64,000 nt of DNA from Pseudomonas haemolytica (GCF_009659625.1 NZ_VOIW01000011.1:1-64000), one strand, 5' to 3'. Counted from the first letter of the stretch, positions 25,422 to 35,192 are shown. Program-made: numbers and translations. The notes: generated from the sequence alone by a model not told the origin.

Positions 25422-28400
25422 ATGAACAGCCCCGAATCAACGGACAGCGCACTGGACGGATTCCACCCCGCCGTCAGCACCTGGTTCCGTAACACTTTCC
25501 CTTCGGTGACCGGCGCACAGGCCCAGGCGTGGCCCCTGATTCGCCAGCGCCGCTCAACGCTGATCGCCGCGCCCACCGGTTCCGGCAAGACCCTTACCGC
25601 CTTTCTCGCGGTGCTGGACGAACTGGTGCATCAAGGCTTGGCCAACGGTGGGCACCTGCCGGATGAAACACGGGTGGTCTACGTATCGCCGCTCAAGGCA
25701 CTTTCCAATGACATCCAGATCAACCTGCAAACCCCGTTGGCTGGCATAACCGAGCACCTTGAAAAGCTGGGCCTGCCACCGCTGGTCATCCGCACCGCCG
25801 TGCGCACCGGCGACACCCCGCAAAAAGACCGCACGCAGATGCGCAAGCGCGCGCCGCATATCCTGGTGACCACCCCGGAATCGCTCTACGTGCTGCTGGG
25901 TTCGGATTCCGGCCGGCGTATGCTCGCCAGCACGCGCACGGTGATCGTCGATGAAATCCACGCCATCGCCGCCGGCAAGCGCGGCAGTCACCTGGCGCTA
26001 AGCCTGGAGCGCCTGCAAGCACTGTGTGACGAGCCGTTGACGCGCATCGGTTTGTCGGCCACGCAAAAACCCATCGAAGCCGTCGCACGCTTTTTGGTCG
26101 GCACCGGGTGTGATTGCGCCATCGTCGATATCGGCCACGCTCGCCCCCGCGACCTGGCGATCGAAGTACCACCGGTGCCGCTTTCGGCGGTGATGGCCAA
26201 CGATGTGTGGGAACTGATTTACGACCGCCTTGCGCTATTGGCCCGCGAGCACCGCACCACGCTGGTATTCGTCAACACCCGACGCCTGGCCGAACGCCTG
26301 GCCCGCCACTTGAGCGAGCGCCTGGGCAAGACCGCCGTGGCGGCCCACCATGGCAGCCTGGCCAAGGAGCTGCGCCTGGACGCCGAGCAACGCCTCAAGG
26401 CTGGCGAACTGCAAGTGTTGATCGCCACCGCGTCCCTGGAGTTGGGGATAGATATCGGCGAGGTGGATCTGGTCTGCCAGATCGGCTCGCCCGGTTCGAT
26501 CAATGGTTTTCTGCAACGGGTCGGCCGCTCCGGGCACCAGGTCGGCGGCACGCCCAAAGGGCGCCTGTTCGCCACTACCCGCGACGACCTGATCGAATGC
26601 GCCGCCCTGCTCGATTGCGTGCGCCGTGGCGAGCTGGACACCTTGCACATCCCCGTGGCGCCGCTGGACGTGCTGGCCCAGCAGATCATCGCCGAGGTCA
26701 GCGCCAGGGAGTGGCCAGAACAGGCGCTGCTGGAGCTTATCCACCGCGCCGCGCCCTACGCCGAACTGGATGAGCGCCACTACCAGGCCCTGTTGCAGAT
26801 GCTCAGCGAAGGCTATAACGGCCGCCAAGGCATGCGCAGCGCCTACCTGCACCGTGACGCCGTGACCCATACCCTGCGCGGCCGCCGTGGCGCCAGGCTC
26901 ACGGCGGTGACCAGCGGCGGCACCATCCCCGACAACGCCGACTACAGCGTGTTGCTGGAGCCGCAAAGCCTGAATATCGGTAGCGTCAACGAAGACTTCG
27001 CGGTGGAAAGCATTGCAGGGGATATCTTCCAGCTCGGCAACACCTCCTACCGCATCCTGCGGGTGGAAGCCGGTAAGGTGCGGGTCGAGGACGCCCAGGG
27101 CCAACCGCCGACCATTCCGTTCTGGCTGGGTGAAGCGCCCGGGCGCAGCAACGAGCTGTCGATAGCCATGGCGCGCTTGCAAGGGCAGTTGGACAGCTTG
27201 CTCGGCGCCACACCCGGCAACCTGCAACCAGCCCTCGACTGGCTCACCGGCACCTTGGGCCTCAATCGTGCCAGCGCCGAACAACTACTGGATTACCTGG
27301 CCCGCACGCGCCAGGCCCTGAGCGCCCTGCCGTCCCAGGACACGTTGATCATGGAGCGTTTTTTCGACGCGTCCGGCGGCACTCAACTGATCATCCACAC
27401 GCCGTTTGGCAGCCGCCTCAACAGAGCCTGGGGCTTGGCCCTGCGCAAGCGTTTTTGCCGCACGTTCAACTTCGAGCTGCAAGCGGCGGCCAGTGAAAAT
27501 GCCATCGTACTGTCGTTGTCCACCAGCCACAGCTTCGCGCTGGATGAGGTGTGGCGTTACCTCAACAGCAACAGTGCTGAACACATCCTGATCCAGGCGG
27601 TGCTGGATGCGCCGTTGTTCGGCGTGCGCTGGCGCTGGAATGCCGGCGTGGCCCTGGCGTTGCCGCGTTATACCGGCGGGCGCAAGGTGGCGCCGCAGAT
27701 CCAGCGCATGAAGAGCGAAGACCTGATCGCCAGCGTGTTCCCCGACCAGATCGCCTGCCTGGAAAACCTCGCTAGCGAACGCGAAATCCCCAACCACCCG
27801 CTGGTGGAACAGACCCTCGACGACTGCCTGCACGAAGCCATGGACAGCGACGCCTGGCTGGCGTTGCTGCGGCGCATGGAGCGCGGTGACGTGCGGTTGA
27901 TCAGCCGAGATCTGCCCGCGCCCTCGCCCATGGCTGCAGAAATCCTCAGCGCTAAACCCTACACCTTCCTCGACGATGCGCCCCTGGAAGAACGCCGCAC
28001 CCAGGCGGTGCTCAACCGCCGTTGGAGCGACCCACAGAGCACCGACAACCTGGGCGCACTGGATGCCGACGCCATCGCCGGTGTACGCGAAGAAGCCTGG
28101 CCGGCGCCCAATGGCCTGGATGAAATGCATGAGGCGCTGATGAGCCTGGCGTGCATCGCCGCTAGCGAAGTCACAGCGCAATGGGCTGCATGGCTGCAGG
28201 CATTGGCCAAAGCCGGGCGGGCCTATCAGTTGCACAACGGAATCTGGGTCGCCGTGGAGCGCTTGAGTTGTTTGCAGGCGATTTATCCTAACGACCTGCC
28301 GCTGCTCCCAGGTTTCGATGAGCCTTGGACCCTTGAGGACGCATTGGTGGAAGTGCTGCGTGCGCGCCTCAGTGGTTTTGGCCCGCTGACCCTGATCGAG

Positions 28401-29669
28401 ATCGCCGCGCCCTTGGCATTACCGGTGGCGGCGATCACTCAGGCGTTGGCACGCCTGGAGCAGGAAGGCTACGTGCTACGCGGCCACTTCACCCCCGGCG
28501 CGGGTGAGGAGCAATGGTGCGAACGCCATTTGCTGGCGCGTATTCATCGCTACACGGTCAAGCGCCTGCGCAGGGAAATCGAGCCGGTGGCGTTGCAGGA
28601 CTTCATGCGCTTTCTGTTCGATTGGCAGCACCTGTCTGAGAGCACCCGCGGCCAGGGCAGCGCTGTGCTGGCGCAGATAGTCAGCCAGTTCGAAGGCTAT
28701 GCCGCCGCCACTTCGGCCTGGGACACTGACCTGCTCAGCGCGCGCATCAAGGATTACTCACCCACGTGGCTCGATGACCTGTGCCGCAGCGGCAAACTGG
28801 TATGGACGCGCTTGAGCAACAAGGCCAGCGCCATGGCGTTGCGCAGTACACCAGTGGTTTTGCTACCCCGTAGCCAGGTCGCGCTGTGGAGCGAGCTGAC
28901 CGAACCCACCGACAGCACCTCGTTGTCGCCCAAGGCGCAGAAGGTCCACCTGGCCCTGCGCGAGCAGGGCGCACTGTTTTTCGATGAGCTGATACACGAA
29001 GCCCATTTGCTGCGCAGCGAACTGGAGACTGCGTTGCAGGAACTGGTAGGCGCCGGCTTGGTGAACGCCGATAGCTTCGCCGGGCTGCGCGCCCTGACCA
29101 CGCCCGCCAGCAAGCGCCAGGCGCGCAGCAGTCGACGTGGGCGCGGGGCGTTTATCGGCGGTATGGATGATGCCGGGCGTTGGGCATTGATTCGCCGCTC
29201 GTCGACCGCCTCCGGCCCGCATTCGGCTGAAACCCTGGAGCATGTGGCAATGACCCTGCTACGCCGTTATGGCGTGGTGTTCTGGCGTTTGCTGGAGCGC
29301 GAGGCGGATTGGCTGCCGAGTTGGCGCGAGTTACTGCGTACCTTCCACCGGCTGGAGGCGCGAGGTGAGATTCGTGGCGGGCGGTTTGTCAGTGGGTTGG
29401 CGGGTGAGCAGTTTGCGTTGCCGGAGGCGATCCCGTTGCTGCGTGAGGTCCGGAGACGGCCCCATGATGGGAGTTTGGTCGCGGTGTGTGGGGCCGACCC
29501 GTTGAACCTGGTCGGTACGCTGCTGCCGGGGGCCAAGGTGCCCGCGGTAAGCGGTAATCGGGTTGTGTATCGCGATGGGGTGCCGGCGGCGGTAATGGTG
29601 GCGGGTAAACAACAGATATTGCTCGAGTTGGATCAGCAGGCGGTGCAGGAAAAGTTGATCAGACATTGA
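25422..29669 (+). CDS. lhr: Large ATP-dependent helicase Lhr
   Basis: 1415-residue SF2 helicase. RecA1 has APTGSGKT at 50-57 and the DEIH box (VIVDEIHAIAAGKRG) near 176; RecA2 has ATASLELGIDIGEVDLVCQIGSPGSINGFLQRVGRSGH. Then come the winged-helix and Lhr core domains and a long C-terminal region found in full-length Lhr (E. coli about 1540 residues). Lhr translocates 3'-5' on single-stranded DNA and unwinds RNA:DNA hybrids, and is linked to DNA damage response. Start 25422 follows GGAGCAGGTGG; an in-frame codon 36 bases upstream lacks support. No neighbour suggests an operon. Confidence 0.95.
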   Translation: MNSPESTDSALDGFHPAVSTWFRNTFPSVTGAQAQAWPLIRQRRSTLIAAPTGSGKTLTAFLAVLDELVHQGLANGGHLPDETRVVYVSPLKALSNDIQINLQTPLAGITEHLEKLGLPPLVIRTAVRTGDTPQKDRTQMRKRAPHILVTTPESLYVLLGSDSGRRMLASTRTVIVDEIHAIAAGKRGSHLALSLERLQALCDEPLTRIGLSATQKPIEAVARFLVGTGCDCAIVDIGHARPRDLAIEVPPVPLSAVMANDVWELIYDRLALLAREHRTTLVFVNTRRLAERLARHLSERLGKTAVAAHHGSLAKELRLDAEQRLKAGELQVLIATASLELGIDIGEVDLVCQIGSPGSINGFLQRVGRSGHQVGGTPKGRLFATTRDDLIECAALLDCVRRGELDTLHIPVAPLDVLAQQIIAEVSAREWPEQALLELIHRAAPYAELDERHYQALLQMLSEGYNGRQGMRSAYLHRDAVTHTLRGRRGARLTAVTSGGTIPDNADYSVLLEPQSLNIGSVNEDFAVESIAGDIFQLGNTSYRILRVEAGKVRVEDAQGQPPTIPFWLGEAPGRSNELSIAMARLQGQLDSLLGATPGNLQPALDWLTGTLGLNRASAEQLLDYLARTRQALSALPSQDTLIMERFFDASGGTQLIIHTPFGSRLNRAWGLALRKRFCRTFNFELQAAASENAIVLSLSTSHSFALDEVWRYLNSNSAEHILIQAVLDAPLFGVRWRWNAGVALALPRYTGGRKVAPQIQRMKSEDLIASVFPDQIACLENLASEREIPNHPLVEQTLDDCLHEAMDSDAWLALLRRMERGDVRLISRDLPAPSPMAAEILSAKPYTFLDDAPLEERRTQAVLNRRWSDPQSTDNLGALDADAIAGVREEAWPAPNGLDEMHEALMSLACIAASEVTAQWAAWLQALAKAGRAYQLHNGIWVAVERLSCLQAIYPNDLPLLPGFDEPWTLEDALVEVLRARLSGFGPLTLIEIAAPLALPVAAITQALARLEQEGYVLRGHFTPGAGEEQWCERHLLARIHRYTVKRLRREIEPVALQDFMRFLFDWQHLSESTRGQGSAVLAQIVSQFEGYAAATSAWDTDLLSARIKDYSPTWLDDLCRSGKLVWTRLSNKASAMALRSTPVVLLPRSQVALWSELTEPTDSTSLSPKAQKVHLALREQGALFFDELIHEAHLLRSELETALQELVGAGLVNADSFAGLRALTTPASKRQARSSRRGRGAFIGGMDDAGRWALIRRSSTASGPHSAETLEHVAMTLLRRYGVVFWRLLEREADWLPSWRELLRTFHRLEARGEIRGGRFVSGLAGEQFALPEAIPLLREVRRRPHDGSLVAVCGADPLNLVGTLLPGAKVPAVSGNRVVYRDGVPAAVMVAGKQQILLELDQQAVQEKLIRH

Positions 29670-29692
29670 ACCTAGGTTGACTTTGAGGGCCT

Positions 29693-29777
29693 CTTCGCGA
29701 GCAAGCCCGCTCCCACATTGGGACCGGGTACATCCTTGGAATACGGTCAGAATGTGGGAGCGGGCTTGCTCGCGAAG
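29693..29777. repeat. REPIN-like paired REP element (27-bp perfect arms)
   Basis: Arms 29693-29719 and 29751-29777 are perfect reverse complements over 27 bases, same subtype as the copy at 7475 but in the opposite inside-out order (here the GCTCCCACATT ends face each other). It fills the gap between the converging lhr and MscS genes. Confidence 0.9.
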
Positions 29778-29800
29778 GCGTCGGCCCAGTCACCCTGTAA

Positions 29801-31891
29801 TTATTGAGGACGCGCCTGCTCCGTCAACACCAGCGCGTCCGGCTCATCCACCTGCGCCACGCGCTTAGGCAGCAACACCTGCTGTGGATAAGTCTGCGCG
29901 AAGTGCACCTCATCGCAGTTATCCACAAGCTTTTTCAAGCGCTGGTTAAACGCCCGGCTGACCGCATATTGCCCACCCGACACCGTACGGAACTGTGCAG
30001 TGAGCACCACGCCATTGAGATCCATCTTGTCCACGCCGAACACCTCCAATGGCCCTTGCAGGTTGTACTTGAGGAACACATCGTCACGGATCGACTGGCC
30101 TGCTTCACGGATCAGCTCAACGGCCTTGTCCACGTCGGTGTCGTAGGTGAACTGCACCGAGAAGAACGCATAGGCGAATTGCCGCGACTGGTTGGTGACC
30201 GCCTTGATCTGCCCGAACGGCACCGAATGCACAAAACCCTTGCCGTCGCGCAGGCGCAACGTGCGGATGGTCAGGCCCTCGACGGTGCCGGCGTGGCCGG
30301 AGTCGAGCACCACCCAGTCACCGATAGACAGGGTGTCTTCGATGATGATGAACAGGCCGGTGATCACGTCCTGCACCAATTGCTGGGAACCGAAACCAAT
30401 GGCCAGGCCGACCACCCCGGCACCCGCCAGCAGTGGCGCGACGTTGATACCCAGGTTAGCCATGGTCGTGATCGCACAAATCACCACCAGGATGATCTTC
30501 ACCGCATTACGCAGCAGCGGCAGAATGGTCTTGACCCGCGTGCTGGGCTGGCGGCTGGAGCGTTTGTTCACCGGGGGTTTGAGGGCTTCCTGGATCGCCG
30601 TGTCGAGTACCACCCAGAACAGCCAGGTCACCAACAGGATCAGGCCGATGCTGCTGAGCGAGTCACTGATGGCCCGGCCCACCGAGTTGCGCTGAGCAAA
30701 TTCGAACAGCGAAACACCCCAGATGCGCCCAAGTATCTCGATAAACGCGATCGCCATGACGATGCGCAAGATCGCGTGCAACAAACTGAGAAAGCGTTCC
30801 TTGTAGGCACTGCTGCGCTGGATCGACACCTGGCTGCGGGACTTGAACAGGTGTTGCAACACGGTGCTGAGAAACACCGTGCCGATCAGCAGCAGCGTGG
30901 TGAACAACGCACAACGCAGGGCCTTCTGATTGTCGTCGCCGGCACCGATCAGGTTAACCGCCGAAACCAGCACCATCAACAGAATCGGCCAATACCAGAG
31001 CCCGGAAAACACCCGCAACGACTGCTGCAAGGCTGGGTGTTTGAGACGCTGGGCCAACGGCCGGTTACGGATCAAATGGGCCACCGGCCGACGCAGGCGC
31101 ACCACCAATACCCCAAAAATCACCGCCGCAAACAGGCCCGTGAATACCGCGATGCTGCTGGTGATATTGCCGCCCAACTGACGGGCGATCTGCGGGCTGG
31201 TCAGCGCGTCACTGAGGGCAGCAAGAAAGCCGATCAGGAACAGCGGTCTGGGGCAGTAATCACGAATAATCTGCACGGCAGGCCGCTTGTGCCCGACGTT
31301 GAACATGACGATGACGCACAACAACATCGAGGTGGAAAAAATGCCGCTGCTGGTGGCATAGGCAAAACACAGCGCCAGCGCACGGCCCACTGACGCGGGT
31401 AAAAAGTGACTGACGTAGAGGGTCAGCGGCAGGCAGATTAGCGCTGGAATCGTGTAGGGCACCACGTAGCCGAGCAAGCCTTGCAGGCGCTGGCGTCGTG
31501 CGACGAACGGACGCCGGCCCGACCGCTGCACGATCCAGCGCCCCAGCAGCGTCAACACGGCAAAAGCACCGATCCATACCCCGGACAACAACAGGAAGTC
31601 GCCGGCCACGCTCCACGGCGAACGCGCGGCTGTCTGGTCTACCAACCGCCCGACTTCATCCGCCGCCCGGTCGGCGCGCAGGCGCCAGGCGTCGACGAGG
31701 TTTTGGTTGAGGTCGAGCTTGTCCTGCACGTCATCGATGCTGGAACTGATGGCCCCGAGCAGCCCGCCCTCCACCAGCAGCTCCGGTTTTGCCGGCGTTT
31801 CGGTGGCGGGCGCAGTGGCCGCGGCTTGTAGCGCACCGTTGCCACACAACAGCAGCGCGGCAAGCAGTAATGCAGTCTTTAGATTCAGCAA
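29801..31891 (-). CDS. MscS-family mechanosensitive channel, large form
   Basis: 696 residues with a signal peptide (MLNLKTALLLAALLLCGNGALQA), a short periplasmic domain with a helical segment (ISSSIDDVQDKLDLNQNLVDAWRLRA), and about ten membrane helices. The pore-lining helix and MscS signature are VAPLLAGAGVVGLAIGFGSQ, followed by QLVQDVITGLFIIIEDTLSIGDWVVL of the beta domain, then the cytoplasmic cage. The layout resembles E. coli YbiO. It should vent osmolytes on hypo-osmotic shock; ion preference cannot be read from sequence. It converges on lhr. Confidence 0.92.
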   Translation of the reverse strand: MLNLKTALLLAALLLCGNGALQAAATAPATETPAKPELLVEGGLLGAISSSIDDVQDKLDLNQNLVDAWRLRADRAADEVGRLVDQTAARSPWSVAGDFLLLSGVWIGAFAVLTLLGRWIVQRSGRRPFVARRQRLQGLLGYVVPYTIPALICLPLTLYVSHFLPASVGRALALCFAYATSSGIFSTSMLLCVIVMFNVGHKRPAVQIIRDYCPRPLFLIGFLAALSDALTSPQIARQLGGNITSSIAVFTGLFAAVIFGVLVVRLRRPVAHLIRNRPLAQRLKHPALQQSLRVFSGLWYWPILLMVLVSAVNLIGAGDDNQKALRCALFTTLLLIGTVFLSTVLQHLFKSRSQVSIQRSSAYKERFLSLLHAILRIVMAIAFIEILGRIWGVSLFEFAQRNSVGRAISDSLSSIGLILLVTWLFWVVLDTAIQEALKPPVNKRSSRQPSTRVKTILPLLRNAVKIILVVICAITTMANLGINVAPLLAGAGVVGLAIGFGSQQLVQDVITGLFIIIEDTLSIGDWVVLDSGHAGTVEGLTIRTLRLRDGKGFVHSVPFGQIKAVTNQSRQFAYAFFSVQFTYDTDVDKAVELIREAGQSIRDDVFLKYNLQGPLEVFGVDKMDLNGVVLTAQFRTVSGGQYAVSRAFNQRLKKLVDNCDEVHFAQTYPQQVLLPKRVAQVDEPDALVLTEQARPQ

Positions 31892-32206
31892 AACAGCGGG
31901 CTCCTTCAGCAGGGTCTGTAAGGAACTGACGGGATTAAGCCTTGATCGTTCCCCTGCGTTGCCGGGTACTGACTTTCAATAGGGGAGCAGGTCCTCTCAC
32001 ATTTGCACCCTGTACCGCCTGTAGGAATGTGGAAACTTTCAGTTAAATATCGCAGTCATCCCAGAACGGAGGTCAATCGACCCATCATCCACGGGAGCAA
32101 CCATGGCGGCGATTCACATCGGCATTTCCGGCTGGCGCTACACGCCCTGGCGCGGGGACTTCTACCCCGAGGGGCTGACTCAGTTGCCGGAACCAGGAGT
32201 ATTGCC
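31892..32206. other. Gene-free leader between MscS gene and ybhP cassette
   Basis: 315 bases without an intact gene, between divergently transcribed units. The first 211 bases hold the promoters of both directions; I see no convincing -35/-10 pair or terminator. The remaining part is the DUF72 gene scar listed separately. Confidence 0.7.
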
Positions 32207-32210
32207 ATGA
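32103..32210 (+). pseudogene. Truncated DUF72 (YecE-like) gene, N-terminal 27 codons only
   Basis: An ATG at 32103 opens MAAIHIGISGWRYTPWRGDF followed by YPEGLTQ, which is the start of DUF72/YecE-family proteins (IGISGWRY-PWRG-FYP-GL). After the glutamine the homology stops; the frame continues LPEPGVLP and ends at TGA 32208-32210, overlapping the ybhP ATG by ATGA. A deletion of the rest of the gene has thus left a 35-codon leader ORF that could couple translation into ybhP. Whether it is expressed is unknown. Confidence 0.75.
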
Positions 32211-32983
32211 CCCATCCCGAACTGATCCCCGTCACGCCGACCGCTGCCATCACGCGTTTCACCGTGTTGACGGTCAATATCCACAAGGGCTTCACTGCGC
32301 TGAATCGGCGTTTCATTTTGCCCGAACTGCGCGAGGCGGTGCGTAGCGTGGGCGCCGACATGGTGTTCCTGCAGGAAATCCACGGCACCCATGAACACCA
32401 CCCTCAGCGCTACAGCGACTGGCCGAAAATGCCGCAATATGAATTTCTCGCTGACAGCATCTGGCCGCAATTTGCCTATGGTCGGAATGCGGTCTACCCC
32501 CATGGCGACCATGGCAATGCGTTGCTGTCGAAATTCCAGATCGTGCGTTACGACAACCTCGATATCTCTCAAAGTGGTCATGAAAACCGTGGCCTGCTGC
32601 ATTGCGTATTGCGCCTGCCGGGCAGCGGGCAAGAGGTGCATGCGATCTGTATCCATCTGGGGTTGCGCGAGGTGCATCGCCAGCAGCAATTGCGCTTGCT
32701 GGAGCAACGTATCAGCGAGATTCCCGCCGATGCGCCGTTGGTGGTTGCCGGCGACTTCAACGACTGGCGGCAAAAGGCCGACCTGAGCCAAAGCGGCCTT
32801 CAGGAAGTGTTCATCCACGCCCACGGCAAGCCGGCGCGCACGTTCCCGGCACGCCTGCCGCTGCTGCCCCTGGATCGGATTTATGTGCGCAACCTGACGA
32901 TCCATAACCCGCGGGTGCTCACCACCCGGCCCTGGTCCCATCTCTCGGATCATGTACCGCTGTCGGTGGAGATTGAGCTATGA
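32207..32983 (+). CDS. ybhP: Endonuclease/exonuclease/phosphatase-family protein (YbhP-like)
   Basis: 258 residues of the DNase I-like fold: FTVLTVNIHKGF, DMVFLQEIHG with the metal glutamate, a central catalytic histidine in ICIHLGL, VVAGDFNDW, and LDRIYVRN / SHLSDHVPLSVEIEL at the end. In E. coli ybhP stands before ybhO (clsB) and ybhN, exactly as here, so a role with phospholipids rather than nucleic acid is possible. Start 32207 has AGGAG before it; an in-frame codon 204 bases upstream would read through the DUF72 scar in another frame and is rejected. The stop overlaps clsB. Confidence 0.88.
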   Translation: MTHPELIPVTPTAAITRFTVLTVNIHKGFTALNRRFILPELREAVRSVGADMVFLQEIHGTHEHHPQRYSDWPKMPQYEFLADSIWPQFAYGRNAVYPHGDHGNALLSKFQIVRYDNLDISQSGHENRGLLHCVLRLPGSGQEVHAICIHLGLREVHRQQQLRLLEQRISEIPADAPLVVAGDFNDWRQKADLSQSGLQEVFIHAHGKPARTFPARLPLLPLDRIYVRNLTIHNPRVLTTRPWSHLSDHVPLSVEIEL

Positions 32984-34242
32984 ACGTCGCGGTAGAACAT
33001 ATCGCCACCGATCAGCCGCCGGATAACAACAAGGCGCGCGACGTGGATTACGGTTGGCAGAGCGGCAACCACGTGGAGTTGCTGGAAAATGGCGAGGCGT
33101 ACTTTCCCGCCGTGTTCGACGCCTTGCGCGGTGCCCAGCGCGAGATCCTGCTGGAAACCTTCATCCTCTTTGAAGACAAGGTCGGCCACGAACTGCAAGG
33201 CATCCTCATCGAAGCGGCGCAACGCGGGGTGAAGGTGGTGGTCAGCCTCGACGGCTTTGGTTGCGGCGAGCTGAGCCCGGCCTTTCTCGGCGAGCTGGCA
33301 GAAGCCGGAGTGACGGTGCAGATGTTCGACCCAGCCTCCAAGATCCTGGGCATTCGCACTAATTGGTTCCGCCGCCTGCACCGCAAGATCGTAGTGGTGG
33401 ACGCCAGTGTGGCGTTTATCGGCGGGATCAATTTTTCCGCTGATCACTTGGCCGATTTCGGTCCCGAAGCCAAGCAGGATTACGCGGTGCAGGTGATCGG
33501 CCCGGCAGTGGCTGACCTGCACCATTTTGCTCTCGCCCAGAACGGCCGCCAGATACGCAGCCGAAGGGGCTGGCGGCGGCGCCAGCAGCGGCCATCGCCC
33601 TGGACGAGCGAGAAAGGCGACGGCCTGGTACGTCTGGTTTATCGCGACAATATCCAGCATCGCGATGACATCGAAGAAGCGTACATCTACGCCTTGAGCC
33701 AAGCCCGGCAGCGGGTGGTGATCGCCAACGCTTACTTCTTCCCTGGCTATCGCCTGCTGCGGGAGATCCGTAACGCAGCGCGTCGTGGCGTGCAGGTGCA
33801 ATTGATCATGCAGGGCCAGCCCGACGTGCTGCTGGCCAAGCTGGCCGCGCGCATGCTCTACGACTATCTGCTCAAGGATGGCGTGGTGATTCACGAATAC
33901 TGCCAGCGCCCGTTGCACGGCAAGGTCGCCTTGGTGGATGACGAATGGAGTACGGTGGGCTCAAGCAATCTCGACCCGCTGAGCCTGGCGTTGAACCTGG
34001 AAGCCAACGTGCTGATTCGTGACCGGGCCTTCAATCAGCAGTTGTACGAACGCTTGGAAACACTCGCGAAGAATCATTGCCAGACCATGCCTGAAAAGCG
34101 CAAGCCGCGCCTGTGGCTCTGGCGCCTGACCGTGGGTTTTTTGGTGTTTCATGTGATGCGCCACTTCCCCGTGCTGACCGGCTGGTTGCCGGCTCACAAG
34201 CCGCGCTTGAAGCCTTTTGAGAGTACGGCCCATGACGTCTGA
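32980..34242 (+). CDS. clsB: Cardiolipin synthase B
   Basis: Phospholipase-D-superfamily enzyme, 420 residues, making cardiolipin from phosphatidylglycerol (E. coli ClsB also accepts other headgroups). Two HKD motifs: HRKIVVVDASVAFIGGIN in the first half and HGKVALVDDEWSTVGSSNLD in the second. FILFEDKVGHELQGIL and NAYFFPGYRLLREI are further family segments. Close to the C-terminus is one hydrophobic stretch (LWLWRLTVGFLVFHVM). It is overlapped on both sides: ybhP by four bases, ybhN by eleven. Confidence 0.95.
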   Translation: MNVAVEHIATDQPPDNNKARDVDYGWQSGNHVELLENGEAYFPAVFDALRGAQREILLETFILFEDKVGHELQGILIEAAQRGVKVVVSLDGFGCGELSPAFLGELAEAGVTVQMFDPASKILGIRTNWFRRLHRKIVVVDASVAFIGGINFSADHLADFGPEAKQDYAVQVIGPAVADLHHFALAQNGRQIRSRRGWRRRQQRPSPWTSEKGDGLVRLVYRDNIQHRDDIEEAYIYALSQARQRVVIANAYFFPGYRLLREIRNAARRGVQVQLIMQGQPDVLLAKLAARMLYDYLLKDGVVIHEYCQRPLHGKVALVDDEWSTVGSSNLDPLSLALNLEANVLIRDRAFNQQLYERLETLAKNHCQTMPEKRKPRLWLWRLTVGFLVFHVMRHFPVLTGWLPAHKPRLKPFESTAHDV

Positions 34243-35188
34243 AACCAGCAGCTCGCGGTTCAAGCGCTGGAAGAAACCGCTGACCATTGCGTTCTTCCTG
34301 CTGCTGATCGTGCTGTTCACCCTGCTCGCCCGCCGCATCGACTGGAGCGAGGTGTTCCAGACCCTGGGCGACTTCAAGCTGCGCACGCTGCTCATCGCCG
34401 GCGCGCTGACGTTGTGCAGTTTTATCGTCTATGCCTGTTTCGACCTGATCGGGCGTACCTACATTCGCCAGCCGCTGCGCTGGAAGCAGATCCTGCCGGT
34501 GGGGATCATCAGCTACGCATTCAACCTCAACCTCAGCGCCTGGGTCGGCGGCATTGCCATGCGTTATCGGCTGTATTCACGACTGGGCGTGAGCACCAGC
34601 AATATCGCCAAGATCCTCGGCCTGAGCCTGGCCACCAATTGGTTTGGCTACATGGCGTTGGCCGGCGTGGTGTTCAGCAGCGGGCTAGTCACCATGCCGC
34701 CGGGTTGGAAGCTCAGCAGCGGCGCCTTGCAAGGTGTGGGGGTGTTGTTGGTGATCGCGAGCTTGGGGTATCTGGCAGCGTGCCGGTTTTCGAAAAAACG
34801 CGCGTGGTCGGTCCGTGGCATCGAGATCAACTTGCCGTCGCTGCGCATGGCCTGTTTGCAACTGGCCCTGGGCGCCTTGAACTGGTCGCTGATGGCGGCG
34901 GTGATTTTCACCTTGCTGCCGGCCAAGCTGGATTACCCGCTGGTGTTGGGGGTATTGCTGATCAGCGCGATTGCCGGGGTGGTTACCCATATACCTGCCG
35001 GGCTTGGGGTGCTGGAGGCGGTGTTCATCGGGTTGTTGCAGCATGAGGCGTCACGCGGGAGTTTACTGGCAGGGTTGATCGCGTATCGGGCGATCTATTT
35101 TATTTGCCCGCTGTTGATTGCGCTGGTGATGTACTTGGGGGTGGAGGCGAAAGCCAAGGCGTTGCGGGTGAAGAAGACACCCGCCTAG
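34232..35188 (+). CDS. ybhN: YbhN-family inner-membrane protein (LPG synthase TM domain)
   Basis: 318 residues, about eight membrane helices, of the UPF0104 / lysylphosphatidylglycerol-synthase transmembrane family. Visible: PLTIAFFLLLIVLFTLLARR at the N-terminus, YAFNLNLSAWVGGIAMRYRLYSRLGVS (family signature region), and VTHIPAGLGVLEAVFIGLL near the end, which matches the glycine-rich signature of the family. It lacks the soluble aminoacyl-transferase domain of MprF, so it may act as a lipid flippase-like partner for clsB products (inference). Start 34232 lies inside clsB. Confidence 0.9.
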   Translation: MTSETSSSRFKRWKKPLTIAFFLLLIVLFTLLARRIDWSEVFQTLGDFKLRTLLIAGALTLCSFIVYACFDLIGRTYIRQPLRWKQILPVGIISYAFNLNLSAWVGGIAMRYRLYSRLGVSTSNIAKILGLSLATNWFGYMALAGVVFSSGLVTMPPGWKLSSGALQGVGVLLVIASLGYLAACRFSKKRAWSVRGIEINLPSLRMACLQLALGALNWSLMAAVIFTLLPAKLDYPLVLGVLLISAIAGVVTHIPAGLGVLEAVFIGLLQHEASRGSLLAGLIAYRAIYFICPLLIALVMYLGVEAKAKALRVKKTPA

Positions 35189-35192
35189 CACC

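Noticed and set aside
29804-31393. 529-codon open frame antisense to the MscS-family gene
   Set aside because: Low-complexity, Arg/Gln/His-rich translation without any fold; the MscS reading is clear.
32003-32206. N-terminal extension of the YbhP-like protein
   Set aside because: No homology, no ribosome-binding site; AGGAG precedes the 32207 ATG.
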